Below, one piece after another: positions 1 through 8,495 of a stretch of 64,000 bases of DNA. Source of the DNA: Paenibacillus methanolicus (GTDB taxonomy: Bacteria > Bacillota > Bacilli > Paenibacillales > Paenibacillaceae). The notes below the pieces were generated by a model that did no database searches, had not been told where the DNA came from, and was given only the letters and a program-made list of their open reading frames with translations. Each line of letters opens with the position of its first letter. The first letter of the stretch is position 1. The DNA is taken from positions 62,001 through 126,000 of the forward strand of contig NZ_VNHS01000006.1 of assembly GCF_008124765.1 (NCBI RefSeq), read 5' to 3'. The position numbers were made by a program, and so were the translations under genes.

Positions 1-746
1 GCACCGTATTTGACGTCCAAACTGCCTGCATCCTCGCCATACTGTTCCTTTAACAGCTGCCCGAAGACGCCGATCAACACTTTATGCCGCATCGTATTGC
101 TCAGCATATGATTCGCCACGGCCGGGTTGCGCAGCAGATCGGAGTAGAAATGATCTTTCAGCTCGTCCGTAAGCTCGCATGATCCACAGACGCATCTCGC
201 GTCCGCGATGATGAGCAAATAACGAACCCGCTCCCAATTCGGCTCCTCGAACCAGCCGTTTAGCTTCTGCTTCCATTCGGATAACGGCATGTTCCAGTCC
301 GCATTGGCGCTAATGACATTCCCTTCGCAAGGCGGATAACCGATCTGCACGAGAGCTTGGGTGATCACGCCCGCAAAATCGCTAAAGTAACGCCGGACTT
401 CCTCCAGCTGCGAAGAATCGCGTGGATCCTGATAGATGAGGCCGCTGTCTTGATCGCTGGATAACGTTTGCTCTTCCCGTCCTCCGCTGCCGAACAATAG
501 ATATGCATAAGGCACGGGAGGGGAGCCGTTCCCCATCCGTGCCATTTGCATTTCCGAAAGGGCGATCGTGCGCTGGATCAGCGCGTCGTGAACGCCGTTC
601 AGATGATTATAAAATTGTTCGACCGGTTGTTCGAAGAGCAGCGATTCCATATGCTCATGGAATTGATCGCGTAATCCGCGCAGCGTCTTGTAATCGTCGG
701 CTTGGCTGATTAACGTCAGCAGTTGTGCGCAGACCGGATCGTTCAT
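1..746 (-). CDS. DUF294-type nucleotidyltransferase, 3' end cut off by window edge
   Basis: About 248 codons are visible from the ATG at 746; the C-terminus lies beyond position 1. The hallmark is a nucleotidyltransferase motif, GSGGREEQTLSSDQDSGL, about 85-100 residues in, in which the GS and the paired aspartates (DQD) would bind the nucleotide and metal. An alpha-helical N-terminal segment precedes it. This layout fits proteins annotated as DUF294 nucleotidyltransferase with a substrate-binding domain, which are distant relatives of the PII uridylyltransferase GlnD. The ammonium transporter gene lies immediately upstream on the same strand (about 55 bp gap), so co-transcription is likely and a role in nitrogen signalling is a reasonable inference. 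The substrate cannot be read from the sequence. Confidence 0.8.
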   Translation of the reverse strand, partial: MNDPVCAQLLTLISQADDYKTLRGLRDQFHEHMESLLFEQPVEQFYNHLNGVHDALIQRTIALSEMQMARMGNGSPPVPYAYLLFGSGGREEQTLSSDQDSGLIYQDPRDSSQLEEVRRYFSDFAGVITQALVQIGYPPCEGNVISANADWNMPLSEWKQKLNGWFEEPNWERVRYLLIIADARCVCGSCELTDELKDHFYSDLLRNPAVANHMLSNTMRHKVLIGVFGQLLKEQYGEDAGSLDVKYG

Positions 747-802
747 ACTGCTCGCTCCCCTTTGGTCCATATATCTCTACTATTCCGATTTTATCATGGG
801 AG

Positions 803-2170
803 TTACAGGTTTTGCTGCGCCTTCTTCATTTGTTCCGGGTAGCCATACGTGCCGTGCTCGGAAAGGTCGAGACCGATAATCTCTTGCTCTTCCGTGACGC
901 GGAAGCCCATGATCATCTTCATGACGCCGAGGATCAGGAACGACGCTGCGAGAACGAACGCGCCGCATACGACGACGGACTCGAATTGAATCCACAATTG
1001 GTGCCAGCTGCCCGTATCGATCAGACCGCCGCGGCCGACGCCTACTTGCTCAGCCAGCGTTTGAGTGGCGAAGATACCGTTGGCGAGCGTACCCCAGATA
1101 CCGGCAACGCCGTGCACGGACAATGCGTAGATCGGATCGTCGACCTTGATTTTCTCGAAGAATTTCACGCTGAATACGACCAGAATACCGGCAACCAGAC
1201 CGATGACAACCGCTGCCCAAGGATCAACGAATGCGCAGGATGCTGTGATCGCGACCAACCCGGCGAGAGCGCCGTTCAGCATCGACGTAATGTCCGCCTT
1301 GCCAGCTACCAGCCACGAGATCAGAAGCGCCGCTACGGCACCGCCTGCCGCGCCTAGCTGCGTGTTGAATGCCACATAACCGAAGAAGCCTTCGCCAACG
1401 CTTACCGCGCTGCCTGCATTGAAACCGAACCAGCCCACCCACAGAAGAAGTACCGATAATGCGCTATATACTTGGTTGTGACCAAGAATCTCATTCGCGG
1501 ACCCGTCTTTGTTAAACTTGCCGATACGAGGTTTAAGAAGAACTGTAGCCGCGAATGCCGCAAGCGCGCCCGTTAAGTGCACGACGGTGGAGCCTGCGTA
1601 ATCTTGCGCGCCGTCTTTCGCCAGCCAGCCGCCGCCCCAGATCCAGTGCGCGACAACCGGGTAAATAACCGCCGTGAACAGAATCGTGAATACGAGGTAA
1701 GAAGACAATTTCGCGCGTTCCGCGAATCCGCCCCACGCGATGCTCAGCGAGATCGCCGCGAACGCCAATTGGAACAGGAAGAAGATCGTCAAAGGGTAGG
1801 GAGCATCCTGCGCAGCTACGATAGAAGGATTGAAGAAGAATTCGCCAATGCCGATGAACTTGCTGAGCGTCGTCTCCGCATTGTCCGTACCGAACGTGAA
1901 GCCATAACCTACCGCCCAGTAAACCAAGGAACAAAGGCCAAGCGTGAAGATCGTCTTGCCGGCAACGTGGCCTGCGTTCTTCATCCGGGTCGAACCGGAC
2001 TCAAGCAAAATAAATCCGCCTTGCATCAGAATGACCAATACTGCCGAGACCATGATCCACAGGGCATTAAGCCCCATATTTAGTTGTGCTGCTGATGGAT
2101 CATCCGCATACGATAATGCCGGGAACAATAAGGCTAAAGCTCCTAATGATACTAATGTTTTCTTGACCAC
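803..2170 (-). CDS. amt: Ammonium transporter (Amt/MEP/Rh family)
   Basis: A 455-residue channel protein that moves ammonium/ammonia across the cytoplasmic membrane. An N-terminal signal sequence ending near SYADD is followed by about eleven hydrophobic helices. The two pore histidines of the family are in VVHLTGALAAF and in LSVHGVAGIWGTLANG. The C-terminal tail contains GLDLSEHG followed by YGYPE, typical of bacterial Amt proteins. I chose the GTG at 2170 because AAGGGAG sits just upstream (2179-2185); the longer reading frame runs into the promoter. No PII gene (glnK) is next to it in the visible sequence; the neighbour downstream is a DUF294 nucleotidyltransferase. Confidence 0.95.
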   Translation of the reverse strand: MVKKTLVSLGALALLFPALSYADDPSAAQLNMGLNALWIMVSAVLVILMQGGFILLESGSTRMKNAGHVAGKTIFTLGLCSLVYWAVGYGFTFGTDNAETTLSKFIGIGEFFFNPSIVAAQDAPYPLTIFFLFQLAFAAISLSIAWGGFAERAKLSSYLVFTILFTAVIYPVVAHWIWGGGWLAKDGAQDYAGSTVVHLTGALAAFAATVLLKPRIGKFNKDGSANEILGHNQVYSALSVLLLWVGWFGFNAGSAVSVGEGFFGYVAFNTQLGAAGGAVAALLISWLVAGKADITSMLNGALAGLVAITASCAFVDPWAAVVIGLVAGILVVFSVKFFEKIKVDDPIYALSVHGVAGIWGTLANGIFATQTLAEQVGVGRGGLIDTGSWHQLWIQFESVVVCGAFVLAASFLILGVMKMIMGFRVTEEQEIIGLDLSEHGTYGYPEQMKKAQQNL

Positions 2171-2225
2171 GACGACCACTCCCTTAATGTTATGATTCCT
2201 GACACATGAGGAAAGACTTAATGTC

Positions 2226-2254
2226 ATTATAGTCAGAACAGTATATTTTGACAA
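2226..2254 (-). promoter_or_regulatory. Sigma-A promoter of the amt gene
   Basis: Read on the minus strand: TTGTCA (2249-2254), a 17-bp spacer, and a perfect TATAAT (2226-2231), about 55 bp before the GTG start of amt. A TTGTCA also occurs 15 bp further upstream. No clean TnrA/GlnR box was found. Confidence 0.75.
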
Positions 2255-2484
2255 TATCCTTTTTGACAAAGTGCAAAAAAATTCTAACGTTCGTGTGTTT
2301 TCCAGATGGCAATGTTAAGTTATTTCTCACAAATGGCCGAGAATCAGGTTGCAAGGACGAGAATACTTCGGCTTTTATAGCCATTAGAGCCATTAACGCG
2401 CCTGCCATCAGTATTCTATGTATGACGTGAACAGAGCTCACATGTCAGCTTTCCGACTTGTAAATCGTACCAAAAGCATGACGT

Positions 2485-2514
2485 TTGACTGTATGGTTGA
2501 TTTTTCGGTATCAT
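2485..2514 (+). promoter_or_regulatory. Probable promoter of the MerR-type gene
   Basis: TTGACT at 2485-2490, an 18-bp spacer and TATCAT at 2509-2514, about 40 bp before the ATG at 2556. The rest of the 385-bp gap between amt and this gene (2171-2555) shows only the divergent amt promoter. Confidence 0.55.
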
Positions 2515-2555
2515 ATTATAGATAAGTAATCATGTGCTTGAAAGAAGGTGAGGAC

Positions 2556-2996
2556 ATGGCAGAGAAACCGCTGTACCGTATTGGCGAATTATCCAAGCTC
2601 GCTGGCGTGAGCGCGCGCACTATCGATTTTTACACATCATCCGGTCTTATCGTACCTGAAACCCGTTCCGCCAAAAATTACCGTCTTTATAGTGACGACA
2701 CGTTAGAGCGGCTTAAACGAATCGAACAAATGAAGAAGGACAAATATTCTTTAGACGAAATCAAAGCCAACATTGATAGCTGGCAAAAAATTTCGCCCGA
2801 CGAACATGTCTCTAGCAAGCTTACAGACCTCCAGCTTCATCTGGAGCAGCTGCAGCGCGAAGTGAAGGAACTTGAACCGGTATTGAATCAAATGAAGCCC
2901 AAACAGGCGCAGCAAGTGTTCAAACGGCTCGTCCCTTCGACCGCCGCCTGCGTCGAAGCACTCATGCTCTTAATGAACAAAGGCGGAATCATGTAA
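2556..2996 (+). CDS. MerR family transcriptional regulator
   Basis: 146 residues. The N-terminal winged helix-turn-helix reads YRIGELSKLAGVSARTIDFY and is followed by NYRLYSDDTLERLKRI, the usual MerR DNA-binding pattern. Residues about 60-115 form a predicted coiled-coil dimerisation helix rich in Leu, Glu and Lys. The C-terminus is short and has no cysteine cluster like that of metal-sensing MerR proteins, so the inducer is unknown. The start follows AAGGTGAGG; an upstream in-frame ATG at 2532 has no ribosome-binding site. The metallopeptidase gene starts 49 bp downstream on the same strand, so the two may be co-transcribed. Confidence 0.85.
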   Translation: MAEKPLYRIGELSKLAGVSARTIDFYTSSGLIVPETRSAKNYRLYSDDTLERLKRIEQMKKDKYSLDEIKANIDSWQKISPDEHVSSKLTDLQLHLEQLQREVKELEPVLNQMKPKQAQQVFKRLVPSTAACVEALMLLMNKGGIM

Positions 2997-3045
2997 AGCT
3001 TGAGGAAACGCACCAACGAAACTACCATAATGGAGGGATACGCAT

Positions 3046-3729
3046 ATGTTCTTTCACCCTATGGACTTCCTCATCCTCATTGCCTTTGCCGTCTCCATCT
3101 GGGCGCAATTTCGCGTTCGGGGCACGTTTAACCGTTGGTCAGACGTCCCTGTCTCGAGCGGGCTAACCGGTTATCAGGCAGCCAGACGCATGTTAGACAA
3201 CAACGGACTTCATCACATTCCCGTGGAACCGGTACGCGGAATGCTGTCCGACCACTATGATCCGATCCATCGGGTCGTGCGGCTGTCCGAGCCGGTGTAT
3301 TACGAGCATTCCATCTCGGCGATCTCGGTCGCCTGCCATGAAGTCGGCCATGCGATCCAGCATAGCGTAAACTATCCGATGCTTGTGCTTCGCCACCGGA
3401 TTTTCCCGGTCGTCAATATCGCGTCCGGCATCGCGCCGTTCCTGTTGATCGCCGGCTTTCTCTTCCAAGCAACCGGACTTCTCGGCCTCGGCATCGTGTT
3501 CTTCTCGATCGCGGTCGCGTTTCAGTTGATTACGCTGCCCGTCGAGTTTAACGCCAGCAGCCGGGCAAGAGAGCTCATGGTGTCCGAAGGCTTCATTACG
3601 AACGAGGAAGAACGCAGCGTAGCCAAGGTTCTCAACGCCGCCGCATTGACGTACGTTGCCGCCGCGCTAATTTCGCTGCTTGAACTGCTCAAATATGTGA
3701 TGATCTTTACTTCAAGCCGAGAAGAATAA
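3046..3729 (+). CDS. yugP: Membrane zinc metallopeptidase, YugP-like
   Basis: 227 residues. A membrane-anchoring helix at the N-terminus is followed by a soluble stretch and then the zinc-protease motif HEVGHAIQH, in which the two histidines and the glutamate are the expected metal ligands and catalytic base. Two hydrophobic segments follow and a further one lies near the C-terminus. Length and order match the YugP/Zn_peptidase_2 family of integral membrane proteases. A GGAGGG site precedes the ATG. The physiological substrate is not known from the sequence; some relatives are linked to membrane-protein quality control. Confidence 0.85.
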   Translation: MFFHPMDFLILIAFAVSIWAQFRVRGTFNRWSDVPVSSGLTGYQAARRMLDNNGLHHIPVEPVRGMLSDHYDPIHRVVRLSEPVYYEHSISAISVACHEVGHAIQHSVNYPMLVLRHRIFPVVNIASGIAPFLLIAGFLFQATGLLGLGIVFFSIAVAFQLITLPVEFNASSRARELMVSEGFITNEEERSVAKVLNAAALTYVAAALISLLELLKYVMIFTSSREE

Positions 3730-3771
3730 CGCACGTGGTGTTAAGGGAAGCTTCCCTGCCAGTTCGCTTGG

Positions 3772-3823
3772 CACAAACAAAGAGGAGGGCCGACGCATTC
3801 GACGGCCCTCCTCTTTGTTTGTG
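3772..3823. terminator. Bidirectional terminator between yugP and the chemoreceptor gene
   Basis: Perfect 21-bp inverted repeat (3772-3792 against 3803-3823) with a 10-nt loop and A/T-rich outer arms, so it can act on both strands. It separates two converging genes. Confidence 0.85.
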
Positions 3824-3832
3824 CTGCCTGAA

Positions 3833-5872
3833 TTATTTGGTCGTGAAGCGCGATAACGATTCGCCCAGCGCTTGGGAGACCGTCTCCAGTTTCTCCGACA
3901 GGTTGACCAGACCTGCGGCGATATTCGTCTGTTCGCTGCTTAACGATGCGACCTCTTCCGATGTCGCGGAAGATTCCTCTGCGACCGCGCTAACGTTGCT
4001 CATGGCTTCATTTAAGACTTGCTGCGAATGCTCCAGCTTTCCAATCGCCTCGGTCACGTCGTTCAGGCTGCCGATGAATTGCGACATTTGGCCATGGACG
4101 CCGGCGAAGATCGCATCCGCCTCTTTCACGGATACGATTTGCTCCTGGAACATCGGATACGCAGTGGTCAACACACCAACCGTCTGTTCGATTTCACTCT
4201 GGATCGTAACCGTAATCTGCCCGACGACGTCGATCGATTGTCTGGATTGGTCCGCCAACTTCCGAATCTCGTCGGCGACGACCATAAACCCTTTGCCCGC
4301 TTCTCCCGCTCGCGCGGCTTCGATTGCCGCGTTCAGGGAAAGAATATTCGTCTGTTTCGTAAGATTTTGCAGCACATCGAGAATTTTGCGAATGGATTCC
4401 GTGCTTTCTTGCAGCCGCTCAACCTTCTCGACCATGGAACGCGTCATCTCTTCGGTCGAAGTGGTCTTGTTGATCAACACCTTCATGTGGTCGGTTCCCT
4501 GCATGCTAGAGCGTTCGACTTCGCGAGCAGCCGATGACATTAACGAATTGCTCGCCATCACTTGTTTCATCTGGAGCTCGATTTCGCCGGTTAAATCCGT
4601 GCCTCTTTCCGCTTCGATCGCCAGACTGGTCGCGCCGCTTGCGATCTCTTCGGTCGCGGACGCGATTTCCTTCGCCGAATTGGAAGTGCGACGAGACGCT
4701 TCCGCCAGATCGCCGGCCGTCGACAACACATCCTGCGCGGACTGCGTCGTCTGTTGAACAAGCGCCGTAATCTGGGCCATCATCAGATTAAAGCTATTCG
4801 ACAGCTGGCCAATCTCATCCTTGCTCTTGATCGTGGAACGCACCATCAGATTGCCGCGTTCCCCTTCGTTCATGAGATTGCGCAGTTGGACGAGCGGTCT
4901 TGCCACAATGCGAATGACGAAGAGACCGATGCCGACAGCCAGCAGCGCCGCGACTGCCGCAATGATCCACGTGGTCGTGCGAATGGTGCCCGCGTCTTTC
5001 ACTAATTGTTCTACTGGCACCGCTCCAAGCAGGCGCCAATTGTCCACGGCCTCGAATTGATCGTAGATCGCGAGTACTTCGCGTCCGGCTTGATCCGTCC
5101 CGTCCATGGAGCCGCCCTTCGCCGCCTGTCCTTCCGCCGGAAGTTTGACTGCCGAAGGCTTGCCCACCAACGTCACGTCGCTATCGTAGACGATCGCGCT
5201 GTTCATATCCACGATAGATATGCGGCTGCCATCGCCGATTTGCAGATCGGCCAACTGAGCGGCCAAGTGCTCCGCGCTATATTCCATCACGAGCACGAAA
5301 TCGCCTTTGTTCGTAATGGTGTTTTTGATTACGCGGGATGCGCCGAACGTCGGTGTGTTCCCCTGCCCGCTCAGACCTTGCGCTTGAACCGGAATCCAGA
5401 TCAGCTTGCCGTCCTGCTCCACTACTTCCTTGAACCACGCCTCGTTCTGCGGTTCCGTCAACGTGGTGCCGACCGATATCGTCGGGATATCGCCCGCCAT
5501 CGCAATGAGGTTGGTATTGACGATCGAATCATTGCCGACGACGTACATTTGAAGAACCTTGCTCACTTCTTGCGTCGCTTGGAAACGCTCGTATGTATCC
5601 TGAGAATTGATCATGGCGTCGATGTTCTTCTGAATGGTCGTGTCCAGCATAATTTGCATCGTCATATCTTCGTAGTTCTGGAACATCAAGTCCAGCTTGC
5701 CCGCCGATTGGCGAATCGCCACTTCCGTTGATTCCGAAACTTTGTCTTTTATGATGGATTTGGAGGTGGAATACGAAAATAAACCTACGGCCAATACGCA
5801 TACGACGATCGCGATAAAAATAATTAAAAACAACTTCAGTCCGACGGATTGCAAACGAATACGGTTTCTCAT
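3833..5872 (-). CDS. Methyl-accepting chemotaxis protein with dCache-type sensor
   Basis: 679 residues. A first membrane helix (about 12-34) is followed by an extracytoplasmic region of about 250 residues of Cache type, a second helix near 285-308, a HAMP domain starting at [10 protein letters not shown], and a long coiled-coil signalling domain. The most conserved tip, [20 protein letters not shown], starts near residue 509 and is followed by a region ending [11 protein letters not shown]; it would contact CheA and CheW. No CheR-binding pentapeptide is seen at the C-terminus (SRFTTK). AAGGGGG precedes the ATG. The ligand is unknown. The gene stands alone between two terminators. Confidence 0.93.
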   Translation of the reverse strand: MRNRIRLQSVGLKLFLIIFIAIVVCVLAVGLFSYSTSKSIIKDKVSESTEVAIRQSAGKLDLMFQNYEDMTMQIMLDTTIQKNIDAMINSQDTYERFQATQEVSKVLQMYVVGNDSIVNTNLIAMAGDIPTISVGTTLTEPQNEAWFKEVVEQDGKLIWIPVQAQGLSGQGNTPTFGASRVIKNTITNKGDFVLVMEYSAEHLAAQLADLQIGDGSRISIVDMNSAIVYDSDVTLVGKPSAVKLPAEGQAAKGGSMDGTDQAGREVLAIYDQFEAVDNWRLLGAVPVEQLVKDAGTIRTTTWIIAAVAALLAVGIGLFVIRIVARPLVQLRNLMNEGERGNLMVRSTIKSKDEIGQLSNSFNLMMAQITALVQQTTQSAQDVLSTAGDLAEASRRTSNSAKEIASATEEIASGATSLAIEAERGTDLTGEIELQMKQVMASNSLMSSAAREVERSSMQGTDHMKVLINKTTSTEEMTRSMVEKVERLQESTESIRKILDVLQNLTKQTNILSLNAAIEAARAGEAGKGFMVVADEIRKLADQSRQSIDVVGQITVTIQSEIEQTVGVLTTAYPMFQEQIVSVKEADAIFAGVHGQMSQFIGSLNDVTEAIGKLEHSQQVLNEAMSNVSAVAEESSATSEEVASLSSEQTNIAAGLVNLSEKLETVSQALGESLSRFTTK

Positions 5873-6140
5873 AATGGCCCCCTTAGCCTAATCGAGGTTC
5901 TGTATAAGTAAAGCGTTTACATGAACGAATTTGTAAACCTGCTGCTTCGCGACTATACGTCCGGGATATGTTCGCGCTGTTCATCCTTCCTGCCGTTGTC
6001 ATGATCCGTGGTTGTTCAGGCGTTCTCTCCTCTTGTCTGTGGGATCGGCATGGTTCATCTAACCTTACCGTGCAAAATTATCCTTATCCTATTTGTCGGC
6101 TTTGTCGCGTTAAAACTTTATAGCAAAACGAGGCGACATG
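5873..6140. other. Intergenic region upstream of the chemoreceptor gene
   Basis: No gene is visible. A dyad at 5907-5921 (core AAAGCGTTTAC) resembles a CcpA catabolite-response element, and a second inverted repeat (GTTTACA and TGTAAAC) spans 5915-5938. No good promoter hexamers were identified. The rest shows nothing I can name. Confidence 0.35.
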
Positions 6141-6180
6141 AAAAAAACTCCTCCCCGGGTAAACACGACCGGAAAGGAGT
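6141..6180 (-). terminator. Terminator downstream of trhP2
   Basis: On the minus strand, arms around ACTCCTTTCCGG and CCGGGGAGGAGT form a hairpin followed by a run of T. It lies 18 bp past the stop of trhP2. Confidence 0.75.
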
Positions 6181-6197
6181 ATGCTAAGGTGTAGAGA

Positions 6198-7451
6198 CTA
6201 CGGGCGTATCCGTTTGCGCATCATGTCCATAGGCTGAACCGGCTGTTCGGTTCTCATGACGATCGGCTGAAGCGGATGACGAGCCGCGTCCAGCTTATCG
6301 CCCGCTTCATCGGCGATATCGCCGACCACTTGTTTGAACGCGGTGCCGTTCGGCCCGAAAAACTCAACCTCTTGGCCTGGTTTAAAGTTGTTGCGCTGCT
6401 GGATGACCGCAAGACCGGTCGATTCGTCGTAGGACAGCACTACGCCTGCGAAATCATACGGCGCCGCTTTATCTTCCGGTCCGTAAATATGATCCTCCGC
6501 GCCTGGCGTATCATAGAAGAATCCCGTGTTAAGCGGGCGATTGGCCGCCTTCTGGATATCATGCAGCCATTCTTCCTTTAGCTCGTAGTTGTCGGGATCC
6601 GCCATATAGGAATCAATCGCTCGCCGATATGCGTGTACGACGGTCGCCACGTAATGCAAGCTTTTCATACGTCCTTCGATCTTAAAGCTGTCGACGCCAA
6701 CCTCGATCAGGTCCGGCACGTTCTCCAGCATGCATAGATCTTTGGAGCCCATCGTAAATTGATCTTCGTCCATCCCGTACACTTGAATATCGTCCTCGTA
6801 CAAATCGTACTTCCAGCGGCAAGATTGACAACATCCGCCTCGGTTGGAATCGCGATCCGTGAAATGGTTCGATAGCACGCAGCGTCCGGAATACGACGAA
6901 CACATCGCGCCGTGAATAAACGCTTCGATCTCGACATCTACGTTCGCCTTGATTTCCGCGATCTCTTCCAGGCTGGCTTCGCGCGCGAGCACGACGCGCG
7001 GCATGCCTTCGTCTTTCCAGAATTGGACCGCCTGCCAGTTCATTGTCGATTGCTGCGTGCTGACGTGCACTTCCAGCTTCGGCGCGACGCGCTGAGCCGT
7101 CTCCATAATAATCGGGTCGGCCGCGATAATCGCCGCGATTCCGGCTTTCTCCAGGCCGTGCAAGTAATCCTCGAGCCCTGCCAGATCCTCGTTGTGCGCA
7201 TAAATGTTCGTCGCGACAAACACTTTGGCGCCATAGCGATCAGCGAATTCCACGCCTTCCTTCATTTCTTCAAACGTGAAGTTGTCCGCGTTCGAACGCA
7301 GCCCGTAATGCTGGCCGCCAATATATACCGCATCCGCCCCGTAATGGACGGCGAATTTAAGCTTCTCCAGATTGCCTGCCGGAGCAAGCAGCTCAGGCCG
7401 GTCCAGACGGTGACGTTTTCCCGTGAAAAGAGGTTTCGTCTTCGTTGCCAT
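6198..7451 (-). CDS. trhP2: Peptidase U32 family tRNA hydroxylation protein TrhP2 (YrrO)
   Basis: 417 residues. The N-terminus has the TIM-barrel start RPELLAPAGNLEKLKFAV. The U32 signature EAFIHGAMCSSYSGRCVLS is at residues 176-194 and is followed by the cysteine cluster GGCCQSC, giving Cys184, 191, 207, 208 and 211, consistent with a metal or Fe-S site. In B. subtilis the pair YrrN/YrrO (TrhP1/TrhP2) acts in prephenate-dependent formation of 5-hydroxyuridine in tRNA. Family members were first annotated as collagenase-like peptidases. trhP1 lies about 50 bp upstream on the same strand, matching the B. subtilis order. Confidence 0.9.
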   Translation of the reverse strand: MATKTKPLFTGKRHRLDRPELLAPAGNLEKLKFAVHYGADAVYIGGQHYGLRSNADNFTFEEMKEGVEFADRYGAKVFVATNIYAHNEDLAGLEDYLHGLEKAGIAAIIAADPIIMETAQRVAPKLEVHVSTQQSTMNWQAVQFWKDEGMPRVVLAREASLEEIAEIKANVDVEIEAFIHGAMCSSYSGRCVLSNHFTDRDSNRGGCCQSCRWKYDLYEDDIQVYGMDEDQFTMGSKDLCMLENVPDLIEVGVDSFKIEGRMKSLHYVATVVHAYRRAIDSYMADPDNYELKEEWLHDIQKAANRPLNTGFFYDTPGAEDHIYGPEDKAAPYDFAGVVLSYDESTGLAVIQQRNNFKPGQEVEFFGPNGTAFKQVVGDIADEAGDKLDAARHPLQPIVMRTEQPVQPMDMMRKRIRP

Positions 7452-7502
7452 GGCCGTGCACCTCCTGATTGTGTTTCGCGATGTTGTTAGATCGTATACC
7501 GA

Positions 7503-8468
7503 TCAATACACTTGTTCTTTGTAGAAGAACCCATAGGATAACTCGCGATTCGGATCTTGTAAAGCTTGAATTGCTTCCAGCCACGATTCGTTGAACCGGT
7601 AACCATCCGGGTCGGCGGCGTAAGCGTCGATGGCCGCACGATAAGCGCGAATCACGGTTTCGTTATATTCGGCGGATTTGAGCAACGTCTCGATGCGGAA
7701 GCTATCGATGCCCGCTTCCATCAACTCATGCAAATTCTCGATCATGCACAAATCGTCCGCGCTCATAATGTGCGTGCCGTTCGCGTCTTCATAAATCGGA
7801 TATCGCTCGTTTGGACGCTCCGCTTCCATTAGGTACAAACCTTCTTCGATCGTGCCTTGCGGCACCCCGTTGCCTGGCAGTTGGCTCGACTGCTCTTTTG
7901 CACCTTCGCTTTGATGATCAACATAGTTCCGAACGAGCGGACGTTTGGAATGATAAATATTCGTCAAACCATGCACCTGCACTTGAATTTCAAGCGACGA
8001 TTGGGCTTTCGTCTCCAGCACTTGCTCCATATTCAGCTCGCGGGCGGTAATAAAACGAGTCGCTCCGCGTCTGCCCCAATATTCCGCCGTGGCATAATTC
8101 GTCGATGTCATCTCCGCGTTCCAATGCAGCGGCACTCCCGCGGCTTCGGTACGCGCCGTCATCAGTACGGCCGGATCGCCGAATACGATCGCGTCCACGC
8201 CAGCATCCACGATTTGTTTCATATATCCAGGCAGCGTGCGTACGGTATCGTTGTCGAGTACGTTGTTCAAGGCCGCATAAATTCTGATGCCGCGCGGTTT
8301 GGCGAAGGCTACCGCTTCGGCGATCTGTTCTACCGGGAAATCGCCTGGCAGACGAACGCCGTACCGGGATTCCCCGATTACGAATGCGTCTGCGCCGGCT
8401 TCCGCGAATCGCCTTAATTCATCCAATGAAGAGGCGCTTGCCAATAGTTCGGGTTTTGTTGCCATCAT
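7503..8468 (-). CDS. trhP1: Peptidase U32 family tRNA hydroxylation protein TrhP1 (YrrN)
   Basis: 321 residues, the shorter member of the pair. It has the same barrel opening (KPELLASASSLDELRRFAEA) and the AEMTSTNYATAEYWGRRG segment, but where TrhP2 has the cysteine signature it reads VQVHGLTNIYHSKRPL, so the expected metal-binding cysteines are absent. It may serve as a structural partner of TrhP2. AAGGAGGG precedes two adjacent ATG codons (8468 and 8465) and either could be used. mltG is 27 bp upstream; the methyltransferase gene yrrM, found between them in B. subtilis, is missing here. Confidence 0.87.
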   Translation of the reverse strand: MMATKPELLASASSLDELRRFAEAGADAFVIGESRYGVRLPGDFPVEQIAEAVAFAKPRGIRIYAALNNVLDNDTVRTLPGYMKQIVDAGVDAIVFGDPAVLMTARTEAAGVPLHWNAEMTSTNYATAEYWGRRGATRFITARELNMEQVLETKAQSSLEIQVQVHGLTNIYHSKRPLVRNYVDHQSEGAKEQSSQLPGNGVPQGTIEEGLYLMEAERPNERYPIYEDANGTHIMSADDLCMIENLHELMEAGIDSFRIETLLKSAEYNETVIRAYRAAIDAYAADPDGYRFNESWLEAIQALQDPNRELSYGFFYKEQVY

Positions 8469-8495
8469 GCGCCCTCCTTTTCTTCGATGTCGTTG

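Noticed and set aside
725..1357. 210-codon plus-strand open frame
   Set aside because: Lies antisense to amt; no independent support.
2313..2331. Possible GlnR/TnrA box (TGTTA...TCACA) upstream of amt
   Set aside because: The spacer is nine bases instead of seven, so it does not fit the consensus; it also lies on the far side of the amt promoter.
3735..4757. 340-codon plus-strand open frame
   Set aside because: Antisense to the chemoreceptor coding sequence, with composition typical of a shadow frame and no start signals.
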